Below are positions 1 to 7,899 of a stretch of 64,000 nucleotides of DNA, piece by piece. A program made the translations under genes and the position numbers. The notes beneath the pieces are model-generated. The model was not told the origin of the DNA and ran no database searches. It saw only the letters and a list, made by a program, of their open reading frames with translations. Position 1 is the first letter of the stretch; each line of letters begins with the position of its first letter. The stretch lies in contig CAIYDT010000117.1 of the NCBI GenBank assembly GCA_903924985.1, forward strand, positions 1 through 64,000, in the 5' to 3' direction. The stretch is from an uncultured Acetobacteraceae bacterium (GTDB taxonomy: Bacteria; Pseudomonadota; Alphaproteobacteria; Acetobacterales; Acetobacteraceae).

Positions 1-69
1 CGTATCGTCATCGGCGGCGGGCATGGCAGATTCTGTCCGGGGCTGGAGAGTGGCGTCAGCACCCAATCT

Positions 70-1587
70 CTAAGCGATTCCAGATGGTTGTACCATGCCC
101 GTTTCTGAATCCCTGCTATGCGGTGAATAAGATGGGCTAAGTACGGTAATCGGCGTGACCTCCCGGATGCCAAGTTCGCGATGGAGGTAAAGCCGCAACT
201 CCGGCGCGCGATCCTGCGTGATGCCGCTGGTAAGCCACCCGCGGCTACTTACTTCCGGAAACAGTTCCTTGAGCTGGCCTTCATCAAGAAGTTCGCGAAG
301 AGCCTGTCCATCCGCGAGCAAGGCATGCCGCGCCGAAAGGTATCCGTTTCGCTGGTCCGGGAGGAGCTGCTCGTTCGCCAGCACGTTTTTAACATGCTCA
401 AAGAGTGGGGCGAACATACCGCCCTCAAATTTAGGACGGTCTAGGGGGAGGCTGTTTAAAGTCGCGACGTCCAGCATTCGATGGTCGCGCAGCCAGAGCA
501 ATGAACCAGCCAGAAGCTCCCCGGCCGTCCTCAAACAACCGATATTCCACGCATTGTCAGTCAGCACCGCGTCTCGGCTCGGCGTCGTCCGCAGCGGCCC
601 CTGAAGCAGAAAGCCGAGATGTGTTTCCACCACAGTCGGGAAGAAGACGTTCAGCATGGATCGAGCTATACGGCGGACTCGCCGGCGCCCAGTGGGCAGG
701 CCAACATCGAGTGCGAATGCGAGCTCAACACAGCCGATCTCGGCACCTTCCGGCCCCAATACCTGCCGAGAAAATATTAGCCAGTCCTCTTCGATGTCTG
801 CCTGCCCGGCCTGCTCACCGATGACCTTGACTTGCCGAGCTACACCGTCTTGGTGGATCGGCTGGTCGCGGAGGTACAGACCGGACGGGCCATCCTCAAC
901 AGTCCATTCGATTTGATCGATCTCTCGAAGAAACAGAAGGGTGTTAGCTCCCAGTGAGGCAAGTCCATTGGCAATGACGGATTGGTCCTCACGTGAGCTC
1001 AAAGGGAGGATGATGACCGTCTCTTCTATCTCTCGGTTCACTGCGTCCACTGCCACCGGACGGAGATAGTCCTCGATGGCGAAGTCTTCGGCCCCGGAGT
1101 GAACCTCGGGACGTTTAGTAAACGCATAGACGGACTTGAAACCGATACCGAAGCGGCCGATTGCCGTACGTTCTTTGGTGCTTTCGTTGATGCCGCAAAT
1201 GCCGCGGACGTCTCTCTCGTCGAACGGTGCGCCGAAATGGGATACGCGGAGGCACGTGTCAGTCAGGCAAAACTTGACCGAGCGCTTACCGTCCCACTCG
1301 CGACGCTTGCGTAGTGCATCTTCGGCATTTTGCAGCAGTTCATAGATGAAATGGTTCTTCTCAGTATAGCGTTCCGCTAAAAGCATGGGGCCTATGCGCT
1401 GCCAGTCCGTTCCGTAACGGCGTTCATTCTCCTGTGCCAGCATCACGTAGTCGACAGGCCGCGGCTTGGCTACAGCTAAGCCGTACATCGAGTTGTCATT
1501 CGGCATCATGGCGTACCTTAGCGGGCTGCTGGCGATGCACCATATCGTGCATCCGGTAAAGGGATAGGCCAATTTGCTGACCAGCAA
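70..1587 (-). CDS. Sacsin-like (HSP90/GHKL-type ATPase) protein, C-terminus apparently frameshifted; real start probably near 1509 (MMPNDNSMYG..)
   Basis: Motifs NHFIYELLQNAEDA, GRFGIGFKSVYAFTKRPEVHSG, RDAVLTDNAWN typical of sacsin-type HATPase proteins; ORF tail after ..ELGIREVTPITV looks out of frame. Confidence 0.7.
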   Translation of the reverse strand: MLVSKLAYPFTGCTIWCIASSPLRYAMMPNDNSMYGLAVAKPRPVDYVMLAQENERRYGTDWQRIGPMLLAERYTEKNHFIYELLQNAEDALRKRREWDGKRSVKFCLTDTCLRVSHFGAPFDERDVRGICGINESTKERTAIGRFGIGFKSVYAFTKRPEVHSGAEDFAIEDYLRPVAVDAVNREIEETVIILPLSSREDQSVIANGLASLGANTLLFLREIDQIEWTVEDGPSGLYLRDQPIHQDGVARQVKVIGEQAGQADIEEDWLIFSRQVLGPEGAEIGCVELAFALDVGLPTGRRRVRRIARSMLNVFFPTVVETHLGFLLQGPLRTTPSRDAVLTDNAWNIGCLRTAGELLAGSLLWLRDHRMLDVATLNSLPLDRPKFEGGMFAPLFEHVKNVLANEQLLPDQRNGYLSARHALLADGQALRELLDEGQLKELFPEVSSRGWLTSGITQDRAPELRLYLHRELGIREVTPITVLSPSYSPHSRDSETGMVQPSGIA

Positions 1588-1632
1588 TGTATATGGCCTG
1601 AAAAAGCGACATGCTCAATATCTCACATTAGC

Positions 1633-1887
1633 TCAATAACGCCACCGGCACTGCGCGATCATCACCGTGTCGTCCGTCACCCGATAAACCATCCGATGCT
1701 CCTCAGTCAGCCGCCGCGACCACCAGCCGGAGAACTCGCCCCGCAGGGGTTCCGGCTTGCCCGTCCCGGTGAACGGTGTCCGACTGCATTCCTTGATCAG
1801 GTTATTGAGCCGCGCAAGAATCTTGCGATCGGTCGTCTGCCAGAAAACATAGTCGTCCCATCCATTCGAACTGAATGCGACTTTCAC
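1633..1887 (-). CDS. yoeB: Txe/YoeB family mRNA interferase toxin
   Basis: 84 aa; ..WEDYVFWQ-like GWDDYVFWQTTDRKILARLNNLIKECSRTPFTGTGKPEPLRGEFSGWWSRRLTEEHRMVYRV.. Confidence 0.93.
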   Translation of the reverse strand: MKVAFSSNGWDDYVFWQTTDRKILARLNNLIKECSRTPFTGTGKPEPLRGEFSGWWSRRLTEEHRMVYRVTDDTVMIAQCRWRY

Positions 1888-2138
1888 TCAATCAGCTCAT
1901 GCACCGAACCACCGCCAGCTTCGAGTTCGGCGATCGACCGTAGCAGCCGCTCCGCATTCCGCGGACTGCTCAACAGGAACCGCGTCTCCTCCCACGACGC
2001 GTAATCCTCCAGCGACATCAGCACCGCCGCCGGCTTGCCGCGGTCACGGGTGATGATGACCGGGTTATGGTCGTTCACAACGCTGTCGAGCGTGGCGGCG
2101 AGGTTCCGGCGAAGCTCGCTGTAGGATGTGACTCGCAT
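1884..2138 (-). CDS. yefM: YefM/Phd-type antitoxin
   Basis: MRVTSYSELRRNLAATLDSVVNDHNPVIITRDRGKPAAVLMSLEDYASWEETRFLLSSP; 4-bp ATGA overlap with yoeB. Confidence 0.92.
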   Translation of the reverse strand: MRVTSYSELRRNLAATLDSVVNDHNPVIITRDRGKPAAVLMSLEDYASWEETRFLLSSPRNAERLLRSIAELEAGGGSVHELIE

Positions 2139-2193
2139 GGCCGGACGCGTACCGAACCGCGTACCAGAACGCAAGGTATTCCGCCCAGAGTTA

Positions 2194-2254
2194 TCGCATA
2201 GGACTACGCGCCCGCCCCTTTCGTCATGTTCTGGTGTACCGAGGTCCTATGCGA
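2194..2254. repeat. 11-bp perfect inverted repeat TCGCATAGGAC / GTCCTATGCGA upstream of yefM
   Basis: 2194-2204 and 2244-2254. Confidence 0.6.
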
Positions 2255-2472
2255 CGGCCCTGCGACCGCCCGCGACGGACCGGTCCTTATACCAAGCGAC
2301 GCGACCTTTGACTCATGCGACCGTGCCATGACGTGGAATAGCGTGCCATCGGTCATTCGTTCCGACGGCTGATACGACGTCCATACCAATCCTGACCTAC
2401 ATACCCTCGTATTAGGAATCCGATCATAAAAGTTCTTGCTCCGTTCCTCAGAACCTGCTACCACCATACCCA

Positions 2473-3231
2473 ATGCCCCGAACAGCCCCAACCACCCCGG
2501 CCCCCACAAAACCCCGCCCCATCCCTGGGCGTATCGGGGCTGTTCTCAACGTGCTCGCCGTCCTCATCGCCCACGCCCGCCACTTCGCCGCGACCGCCGC
2601 CGCCCGCGTATCCGCCCCGGAATTCGCCACCGCCGCCGCCGTCTTCGGCACCTATGATCTCCCCACCCTCCGGCAGCGCATGCAACGCGGCATGCTCAGG
2701 GCACTCGCCCTGCAACACTATCTGTTCGCCCGCGCCGCCAGGGGCCGCAACCTGCGGTTCGCCTGGCCGCCTCGCGTCGAATTGCAACCCCACCACCGTC
2801 CTCCGGCCAAACCGGCCCCCCGCCCCCGCTCCGAACACGTCCACCCACGCCGTCCCGATCCCGCGCTGCTGGACCAAGGCGATCCGGATGCGTCCCGCCT
2901 GCCCACGCCCGAAGAACTCGCCGCCGAGGTACGCCGCCGCCCTGTCGGCCGTACCATCGCCTATATCTGCATGGACCTCGGCATCGCCCCCGGTCTCTGC
3001 GACGGCGACTTCTGGAACCGCGTCGAAAAAATCCTGCGGCGCTACGGCGGCAGCCTCCGCCGTCTGTACCAGGTGCGCGCGCGGCGCGAGGAATCCTTCC
3101 AGCGCGAACGCGACAGACGCCCGGACACCTGGCACATCGACTGGCGGGACCTGCGCCCACCAACCGTGCGCCGGGCGCTCGGCTGCCTGGTTGGGGAGCC
3201 TCCGCCAAGCGCGCTCCCAAGCGCGGCTTGA
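2473..3231 (+). CDS. Hypothetical protein (lineage-restricted-looking family)
   Basis: 252 aa ORF, coding-like composition; conserved-looking core YICMDLGIAPGLCDGDFWNRVEKILRRYGGSL. Confidence 0.55.
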   Translation: MPRTAPTTPAPTKPRPIPGRIGAVLNVLAVLIAHARHFAATAAARVSAPEFATAAAVFGTYDLPTLRQRMQRGMLRALALQHYLFARAARGRNLRFAWPPRVELQPHHRPPAKPAPRPRSEHVHPRRPDPALLDQGDPDASRLPTPEELAAEVRRRPVGRTIAYICMDLGIAPGLCDGDFWNRVEKILRRYGGSLRRLYQVRARREESFQRERDRRPDTWHIDWRDLRPPTVRRALGCLVGEPPPSALPSAA

Positions 3232-3333
3232 TAGGCACGTCTTTATTGTTATCATATCGTAACTTTATTCCCGCACTGGCGCTCCCCCCCAACCCCGGTA
3301 AACTCGGCACAGCCAAACCCGGGAACAGCGCCC

Positions 3334-4245
3334 ATGGACACCACCCTCGTCCCCTACTCCCCGATCCTCCACCGCCCCGCCCTGCGCTGGCCGAACGGCG
3401 CCCGCGTCGCCCTCTGGGTCGTGCCCAACATCGAGCACTACGAGTACCAGCCCAAATACGTCCGCGTCCGCGACCCCTGGCCGCGCAGCCCGCACCCGGA
3501 TGTGCTGGGTTACGCCACCCGCGACTACGGCAATCGGGTCGGGCTGTGGCGGCTGTTTGAGCTGACCGACGACCTGCGGATCCCCTGTACCGTCAGCCTG
3601 TCGATGACCGTCATCCAGCATTTCCCGGATATCCTGGAGGGCATGGAGAAACGCCAGTGGGAGCTGATGTCGCACGGCATCTATAACACCCGCTACCATT
3701 GGAATTTCTCGCCCGACGAAGAACGCGCGGCGATGCAGGAGTCTCGGGAGATCCACCGCAAGCTCACCGGCCGCGAGCAAAAAGGCTGGTTCAGCCCGGC
3801 CATCACCAACACGGTCAACACCTTCGACCTCGCGGCTGAGTGCGGTTTCTCCTACACCGCCGACCTGTATCACGACGACCAGCCTTTCCCGCTGCGAGTC
3901 AAAACCGGCTCGTTGCTGTCCCTGCCCTACACTGTCGAACTCAACGACGTCCTGTCCCACCGGCGCGGCGAGGAGGCCGAAGAATTCGCCCGCCAAATCC
4001 GCGATTATTTCGATACGGTCTACGCGGAAGGCGCCGAACAGGGACGGGTCATGTGTATCGCGTTGCACCCCTATTGGGTCGGGCAGCCGCACCGCATCAG
4101 GGCGGTCCGAGCGGCGCTGGAATACGTGCTGTCGCACTCCGGCGTCTGGCTGGCTCGCGGGTCGGAGATCGTGGATTGGTTCAACGCCAACCATTTACCG
4201 GCGATCGAATCCCACCTCGCGGCGCGGGAGGCGGCCAATGGTTGA
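3334..4245 (+). CDS. Polysaccharide deacetylase family protein
   Basis: 303 aa; NodB-like/allantoinase-like layout RDYGNRVGLWRLFEL..ELMSHGIYNTRYHW..LHPYWVGQPHRIR. Confidence 0.8.
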   Translation: MDTTLVPYSPILHRPALRWPNGARVALWVVPNIEHYEYQPKYVRVRDPWPRSPHPDVLGYATRDYGNRVGLWRLFELTDDLRIPCTVSLSMTVIQHFPDILEGMEKRQWELMSHGIYNTRYHWNFSPDEERAAMQESREIHRKLTGREQKGWFSPAITNTVNTFDLAAECGFSYTADLYHDDQPFPLRVKTGSLLSLPYTVELNDVLSHRRGEEAEEFARQIRDYFDTVYAEGAEQGRVMCIALHPYWVGQPHRIRAVRAALEYVLSHSGVWLARGSEIVDWFNANHLPAIESHLAAREAANG

Positions 4246-5158
4246 GTTTTCCCCCTCCAACATCCCCCCGGTCAACGAACCGCGTCTCCCGGGGATGGAC
4301 CACGCGCACTATCCCTTCCGCAAACTGACCGACGCCCCGCGCTTCATATGGCCGAACGGCGCCCGCATCGCGCTGACGGTCACGCTGATGGTCGATCATT
4401 GGGAGCTCTCGCCGCCGGCCGACGCATACCCAGACCCTCGGATCGTGTCCCCATTGGGAAAATTCCACCCGGACTGGCTGACCTGGAGCCAGCGGGCGTA
4501 CGGAAACCGCGTCGGCATCTTCCGCATCCTGGATGTGCTGGACCAGTTCGGCCTGACGCCCTCCGTCGCGCTCGGTTCCGGGGCCGCCGAGCTGTGCCCC
4601 GAGTTGGTGGACGAGCTCAGCCGCCGCAATGCCTGCTTCATGGCGCACGGCGATTTCGCCAGCCGGCGGATCACCAGCAAGATGTCGGACGCCGAAGAAC
4701 GCGCGTTCATCGCCCGCGCCCGCGACGCCATCGCCAAAGCCGCCGGGGATGCCCCGCTCGGCTGGTGCGGGCAGGATTTCAACCAATCGGCCGACACGCC
4801 CGCGCGCCTGATCGAGGCCGGTTTCGAATACACCACGGATTGGGCCAACGACGACCGCCCGTACCTGCTGAACGGCAAACTGGTCGCCCTGCCGCCGCAG
4901 CCGGAATGGAACGACCTGGAGGCGATCCGCCTGCGCGGCGTCACCGTCCCGGTATGGGCCGACAATATCGCCGAGGCCTTCGCCGTATTGCACGAAGAAG
5001 GCGGCGGCACGTTCAACCTGACCTTGCATCCCTGGATCGCCGGCCAGCCGCACCGCATTCGTTATCTGCGGGAGGCACTCTCGAGGATCCTCGGCAAATC
5101 AGGTATTTGGCGAACGACAACCGACGAACTGGCCAAGGCGGCGCGCGCGCAGCTGTAA
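4238..5158 (+). CDS. Polysaccharide deacetylase family protein (tandem paralog)
   Basis: 306 aa; RAYGNRVGIFRILDVLDQFGLTPSVAL..FMAHGDFASRRI..LHPWIAGQPHRIRYL; 8-bp overlap with upstream paralog. Confidence 0.8.
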   Translation: MVEFSPSNIPPVNEPRLPGMDHAHYPFRKLTDAPRFIWPNGARIALTVTLMVDHWELSPPADAYPDPRIVSPLGKFHPDWLTWSQRAYGNRVGIFRILDVLDQFGLTPSVALGSGAAELCPELVDELSRRNACFMAHGDFASRRITSKMSDAEERAFIARARDAIAKAAGDAPLGWCGQDFNQSADTPARLIEAGFEYTTDWANDDRPYLLNGKLVALPPQPEWNDLEAIRLRGVTVPVWADNIAEAFAVLHEEGGGTFNLTLHPWIAGQPHRIRYLREALSRILGKSGIWRTTTDELAKAARAQL

Positions 5159-5181
5159 CCCAACTGCAAGGACCACCGACG

Positions 5182-5616
5182 ATGCTCGCTCCTCAACCCC
5201 CAACCTGGGTCAACGACTTCAAGAAATTCATCATGCGCGGCAATGTTGTCGACCTCGCGGTCGGCATCATCATCGGCGCCGCGTTCACCAGCGTGGTCGG
5301 CAGCCTGGTGAAGGACGTCATCACCCCCGTGATCGGGCTGCTGACCGGCGGAGTAGATTTCTCCAACATCTTCATCACGCTGAAGGGGCAGCACTACGAC
5401 ACCCTGGCCGAGGCCCAGAAGGCCGGCGTGCCGACCATGAACGTGGGCCTGTTCATCAACGCGATCATCCAGTTCCTGATCGTCAGCTTCGCGGTGTTCT
5501 GGCTGGTGCGGGTGCTGACCCACCTCAAGGTCCGGGAAGATGCCGCGCCCGCCGGCTTGACCAAGACCGAGGTTTTGTTGGGGGAGATTCGGGATTTGTT
5601 GAAGGAGAAGGGGTGA
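5182..5616 (+). CDS. mscL: Large-conductance mechanosensitive channel MscL
   Basis: DFKKFIMRGNVVDLAVGIIIGAAFTSVVGSLVKDVITPVIGLLTGGVDF; real start inside the longer ORF 4348-5616. Confidence 0.95.
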   Translation: MLAPQPPTWVNDFKKFIMRGNVVDLAVGIIIGAAFTSVVGSLVKDVITPVIGLLTGGVDFSNIFITLKGQHYDTLAEAQKAGVPTMNVGLFINAIIQFLIVSFAVFWLVRVLTHLKVREDAAPAGLTKTEVLLGEIRDLLKEKG

Positions 5617-5626
5617 TATCGGCGTA

Positions 5627-6637
5627 ATGGCCTTTCCCCCCACCGTCGTCCCCGTCTCCATCGTCACCGGCTTTCTCGGTAGCGGCAAAACCACGTTGAT
5701 CGGGCGCATTCTGCGTACGCCCGGGTACGCTCGCACCGCCGTCATCGTGAACGAATTCGGAGAGGTCGGGTTAGACCACGACCTGATCGCCAAAAGCGAT
5801 GAGACGCTGCTGTCCCTGACCACTGGCTGCCTGTGCTGCGCCGTGCGCGGCGATCTGGTGGAAACCCTGCTGGACTTGTATTGCCGGCGCGACGCCGGGG
5901 AGATCGAATTCGACCGCGTGCTGATCGAGACCTCCGGCCTCGCCGATCCCGCGCCCATCCTGCACGCGCTGATGACCGACCCCGGCGTCACCCAAAGCTA
6001 CCAGATCGACAGCGTGATCGCGGTCGCCGATGCAGTCCACGGGGAAGGAACCTTGGACCGCCACACCGAGGCGCGGCGGCAAGCGGCCCTGGCCGATCGC
6101 CTGATTCTCAGCAAAACGGATGTCGCCGGCGATGCACCCGGTCTGCGGGCGCGCCTGTCCGCGATGAACCCAGGGGCGCCGGTCATACCTTCGGCGGATG
6201 TAACGCCGGACACGCTGTTCACCCCGTCCGACCCGGCCGCCCGCGCCCTGCGGTTGACGCAGTTACCAGACCAACCCGCCGCCTCTCCGTTCGGTCAGGC
6301 GCGCCACACGGATGGGATCGAGACGTTCGTCCTGCAGCGCGACACCCCGATGCCCGCCCTTGCTTTGACGCTGCTGCTTCAGGCCATGACGGAGCACTGC
6401 GGCGCTCGCCTGCTACGGGTAAAAGGGCTGGTCGACATCGCGGAAATGCTCGGCCGCCCCGCCGTCATCCATGGCGTCCAGCACGTCTTCTCCCCGCCCG
6501 AGTTTTTGGATCGTTGGCCCTCCGAAGACCGCACCACCCGCATCGTCTTCATCGCCCGCGACATCCCCCGTCACTTCCCCGCTCGGCTTTTGGCGGCGAT
6601 CGAGGCGGAAGTTCGGGACGAGATCGCCTCGTTCTGA
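5627..6637 (+). CDS. CobW-family GTPase/metallochaperone (CobW_C containing)
   Basis: VTGFLGSGKTTLIGRIL Walker A, TGCLCCAVRGDL CxCC motif, ETSGLADPAPI. Confidence 0.92.
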   Translation: MAFPPTVVPVSIVTGFLGSGKTTLIGRILRTPGYARTAVIVNEFGEVGLDHDLIAKSDETLLSLTTGCLCCAVRGDLVETLLDLYCRRDAGEIEFDRVLIETSGLADPAPILHALMTDPGVTQSYQIDSVIAVADAVHGEGTLDRHTEARRQAALADRLILSKTDVAGDAPGLRARLSAMNPGAPVIPSADVTPDTLFTPSDPAARALRLTQLPDQPAASPFGQARHTDGIETFVLQRDTPMPALALTLLLQAMTEHCGARLLRVKGLVDIAEMLGRPAVIHGVQHVFSPPEFLDRWPSEDRTTRIVFIARDIPRHFPARLLAAIEAEVRDEIASF

Positions 6638-6652
6638 TACACTCCCGCCATC

Positions 6653-7072
6653 ATGATCCGCATCACCCACTCCATCTGGCTGGACGAGAAAGCCATCGAA
6701 GAAAGCTTCATCCGAGCCTCGGGGCCCGGTGGGCAAAACGTCAATAAGGTATCGACGGCGGTGCTGCTGCGGGTGTCGCTGGACAAGGTCGACCTGCCGC
6801 CGCCCGTCCGCGCCCGCCTGGAGAAGCTGGCCGGCCGGCGCCTGACGCTCGACGGAGAACTGCTCATCACCAGCCAGCGCCACCGCACGCAGGAGCGCAA
6901 CCGGGTGGAGGCGATGGACTCCCTGATCAAGCTCATCCAGCGCGCCGCCGTCGCCCCCATCCGCCGCGTCGCCACCAAACCCAGCTTCGGGGCGAAGCAG
7001 CGGCGCGTGGATGAAAAGACCCATCGCGGCCGCACCAAGATGGCGCGTTCCGGCCCGGCGGAGCATGACTAA
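6653..7072 (+). CDS. arfB: Alternative ribosome-rescue aminoacyl-tRNA hydrolase ArfB (YaeJ)
   Basis: SGPGGQNVNKVST GGQ motif; basic C-terminus KPSFGAKQRRVDEKTHRGRTK. Confidence 0.93.
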   Translation: MIRITHSIWLDEKAIEESFIRASGPGGQNVNKVSTAVLLRVSLDKVDLPPPVRARLEKLAGRRLTLDGELLITSQRHRTQERNRVEAMDSLIKLIQRAAVAPIRRVATKPSFGAKQRRVDEKTHRGRTKMARSGPAEHD

Positions 7073-7086
7073 GGCGACATAGCGCG

Positions 7087-7218
7087 TTGCCCAACGAAAC
7101 ACTGCTCGCTTTGGCAACGGCCCTTGCTCTCGCCACCATGATCGGGTTCGAGCGGCAGTGGCGCCAGCGCTCCGTCGCCATCGAAAGTGCGACCTGGACG
7201 GTGAGTACGACGTCATAG
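7087..7218 (+). pseudogene. Truncated MgtC/SapB-like N-terminal remnant
   Basis: Reading frame from TTG: LPNETLLALATALALATMIGFERQWRQRSV.. then stop; N-terminal MgtC-like signature only. Confidence 0.45.
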
Positions 7219-7236
7219 GCGGCAACGAGGTTGGCG

Positions 7237-7899
7237 TTAGCGCAGCGTCCCAACGCGTTCCACCAAAGCCCGCCGAGCCGCCGCCGCGTCGCGGCCTAAA
7301 GCCAACAATGCCGGCAGTTGCCTGGGCTGCCCGACGACCGACGCGATCACCCGCATCAGACCGATGGCGCCACTGTCGTCCAACGCGCAATGCGCGGCCG
7401 GTGGCAGGTCGCGCTCTGCTGGATCGCAGATGGCGCGCAGGACGGAGAAGGGCAGCCCATGTGCCTCCGCCGCGTGCGCGAGCGCACCGCTTTCCAGGTC
7501 GGCCGCGGCGCAGCCTGTTAAGACGAATAATTGGTTCTTGGCGGCAGCCGATGCCGCGATCCGGTCGGCCGCCAGCAGTGTGTGCGCGGTGCCGCCACCC
7601 AACAGTCTATTCAAGGCGGCGTTGGTCGCGACCGCGCGCCCCTGCGTCACCACCGCCTCCGGCACGATCACGGCGCCAGGGCGCAGCAGCGGATCCAGCC
7701 CACCCGCCAGCCCGAAGCTGATGAGCGCCGTAGCCCCCCGCCCTATCAGCCTTTGCACGGCGGCCTCCGCCCCGACCGCTGTGCCGCCGCCAGTCTCCAC
7801 CAAGGCAAAGCACCGCCGGGCAATCCGCGCCTCGGCGGTCAGTCCAACGACAACGCCGATGTTCTCGAACGAGGGGCGGTCAAAAGCCAAACGCGACAC
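7237..7899 (-). CDS. hpnG: Hopanoid-associated phosphorylase HpnG (nucleosidase family)
   Basis: IGVVVGLTAEARIA..ISFGLAGGLDPLLRPGAVIVPE..GCAAADLESGALAHAA; probable GTG start at 7899; adjacent to shc. Confidence 0.85.
   Translation of the reverse strand: MSRLAFDRPSFENIGVVVGLTAEARIARRCFALVETGGGTAVGAEAAVQRLIGRGATALISFGLAGGLDPLLRPGAVIVPEAVVTQGRAVATNAALNRLLGGGTAHTLLAADRIAASAAAKNQLFVLTGCAAADLESGALAHAAEAHGLPFSVLRAICDPAERDLPPAAHCALDDSGAIGLMRVIASVVGQPRQLPALLALGRDAAAARRALVERVGTLR

Noticed and set aside
2458-3255. 265-aa minus-strand ORF opposite the 2473-3231 gene
   Set aside because: Glycine/alanine-rich shadow composition; the plus-strand product has better protein character, though this is not certain.
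3265-4194. 309-aa minus-strand ORF
   Set aside because: Antisense to polysaccharide deacetylase; shadow ORF.
4348-5181. N-terminal extension of the 422-aa ORF before MscL
   Set aside because: Arg/Pro-rich out-of-frame read of the second deacetylase; MscL starts at 5182.
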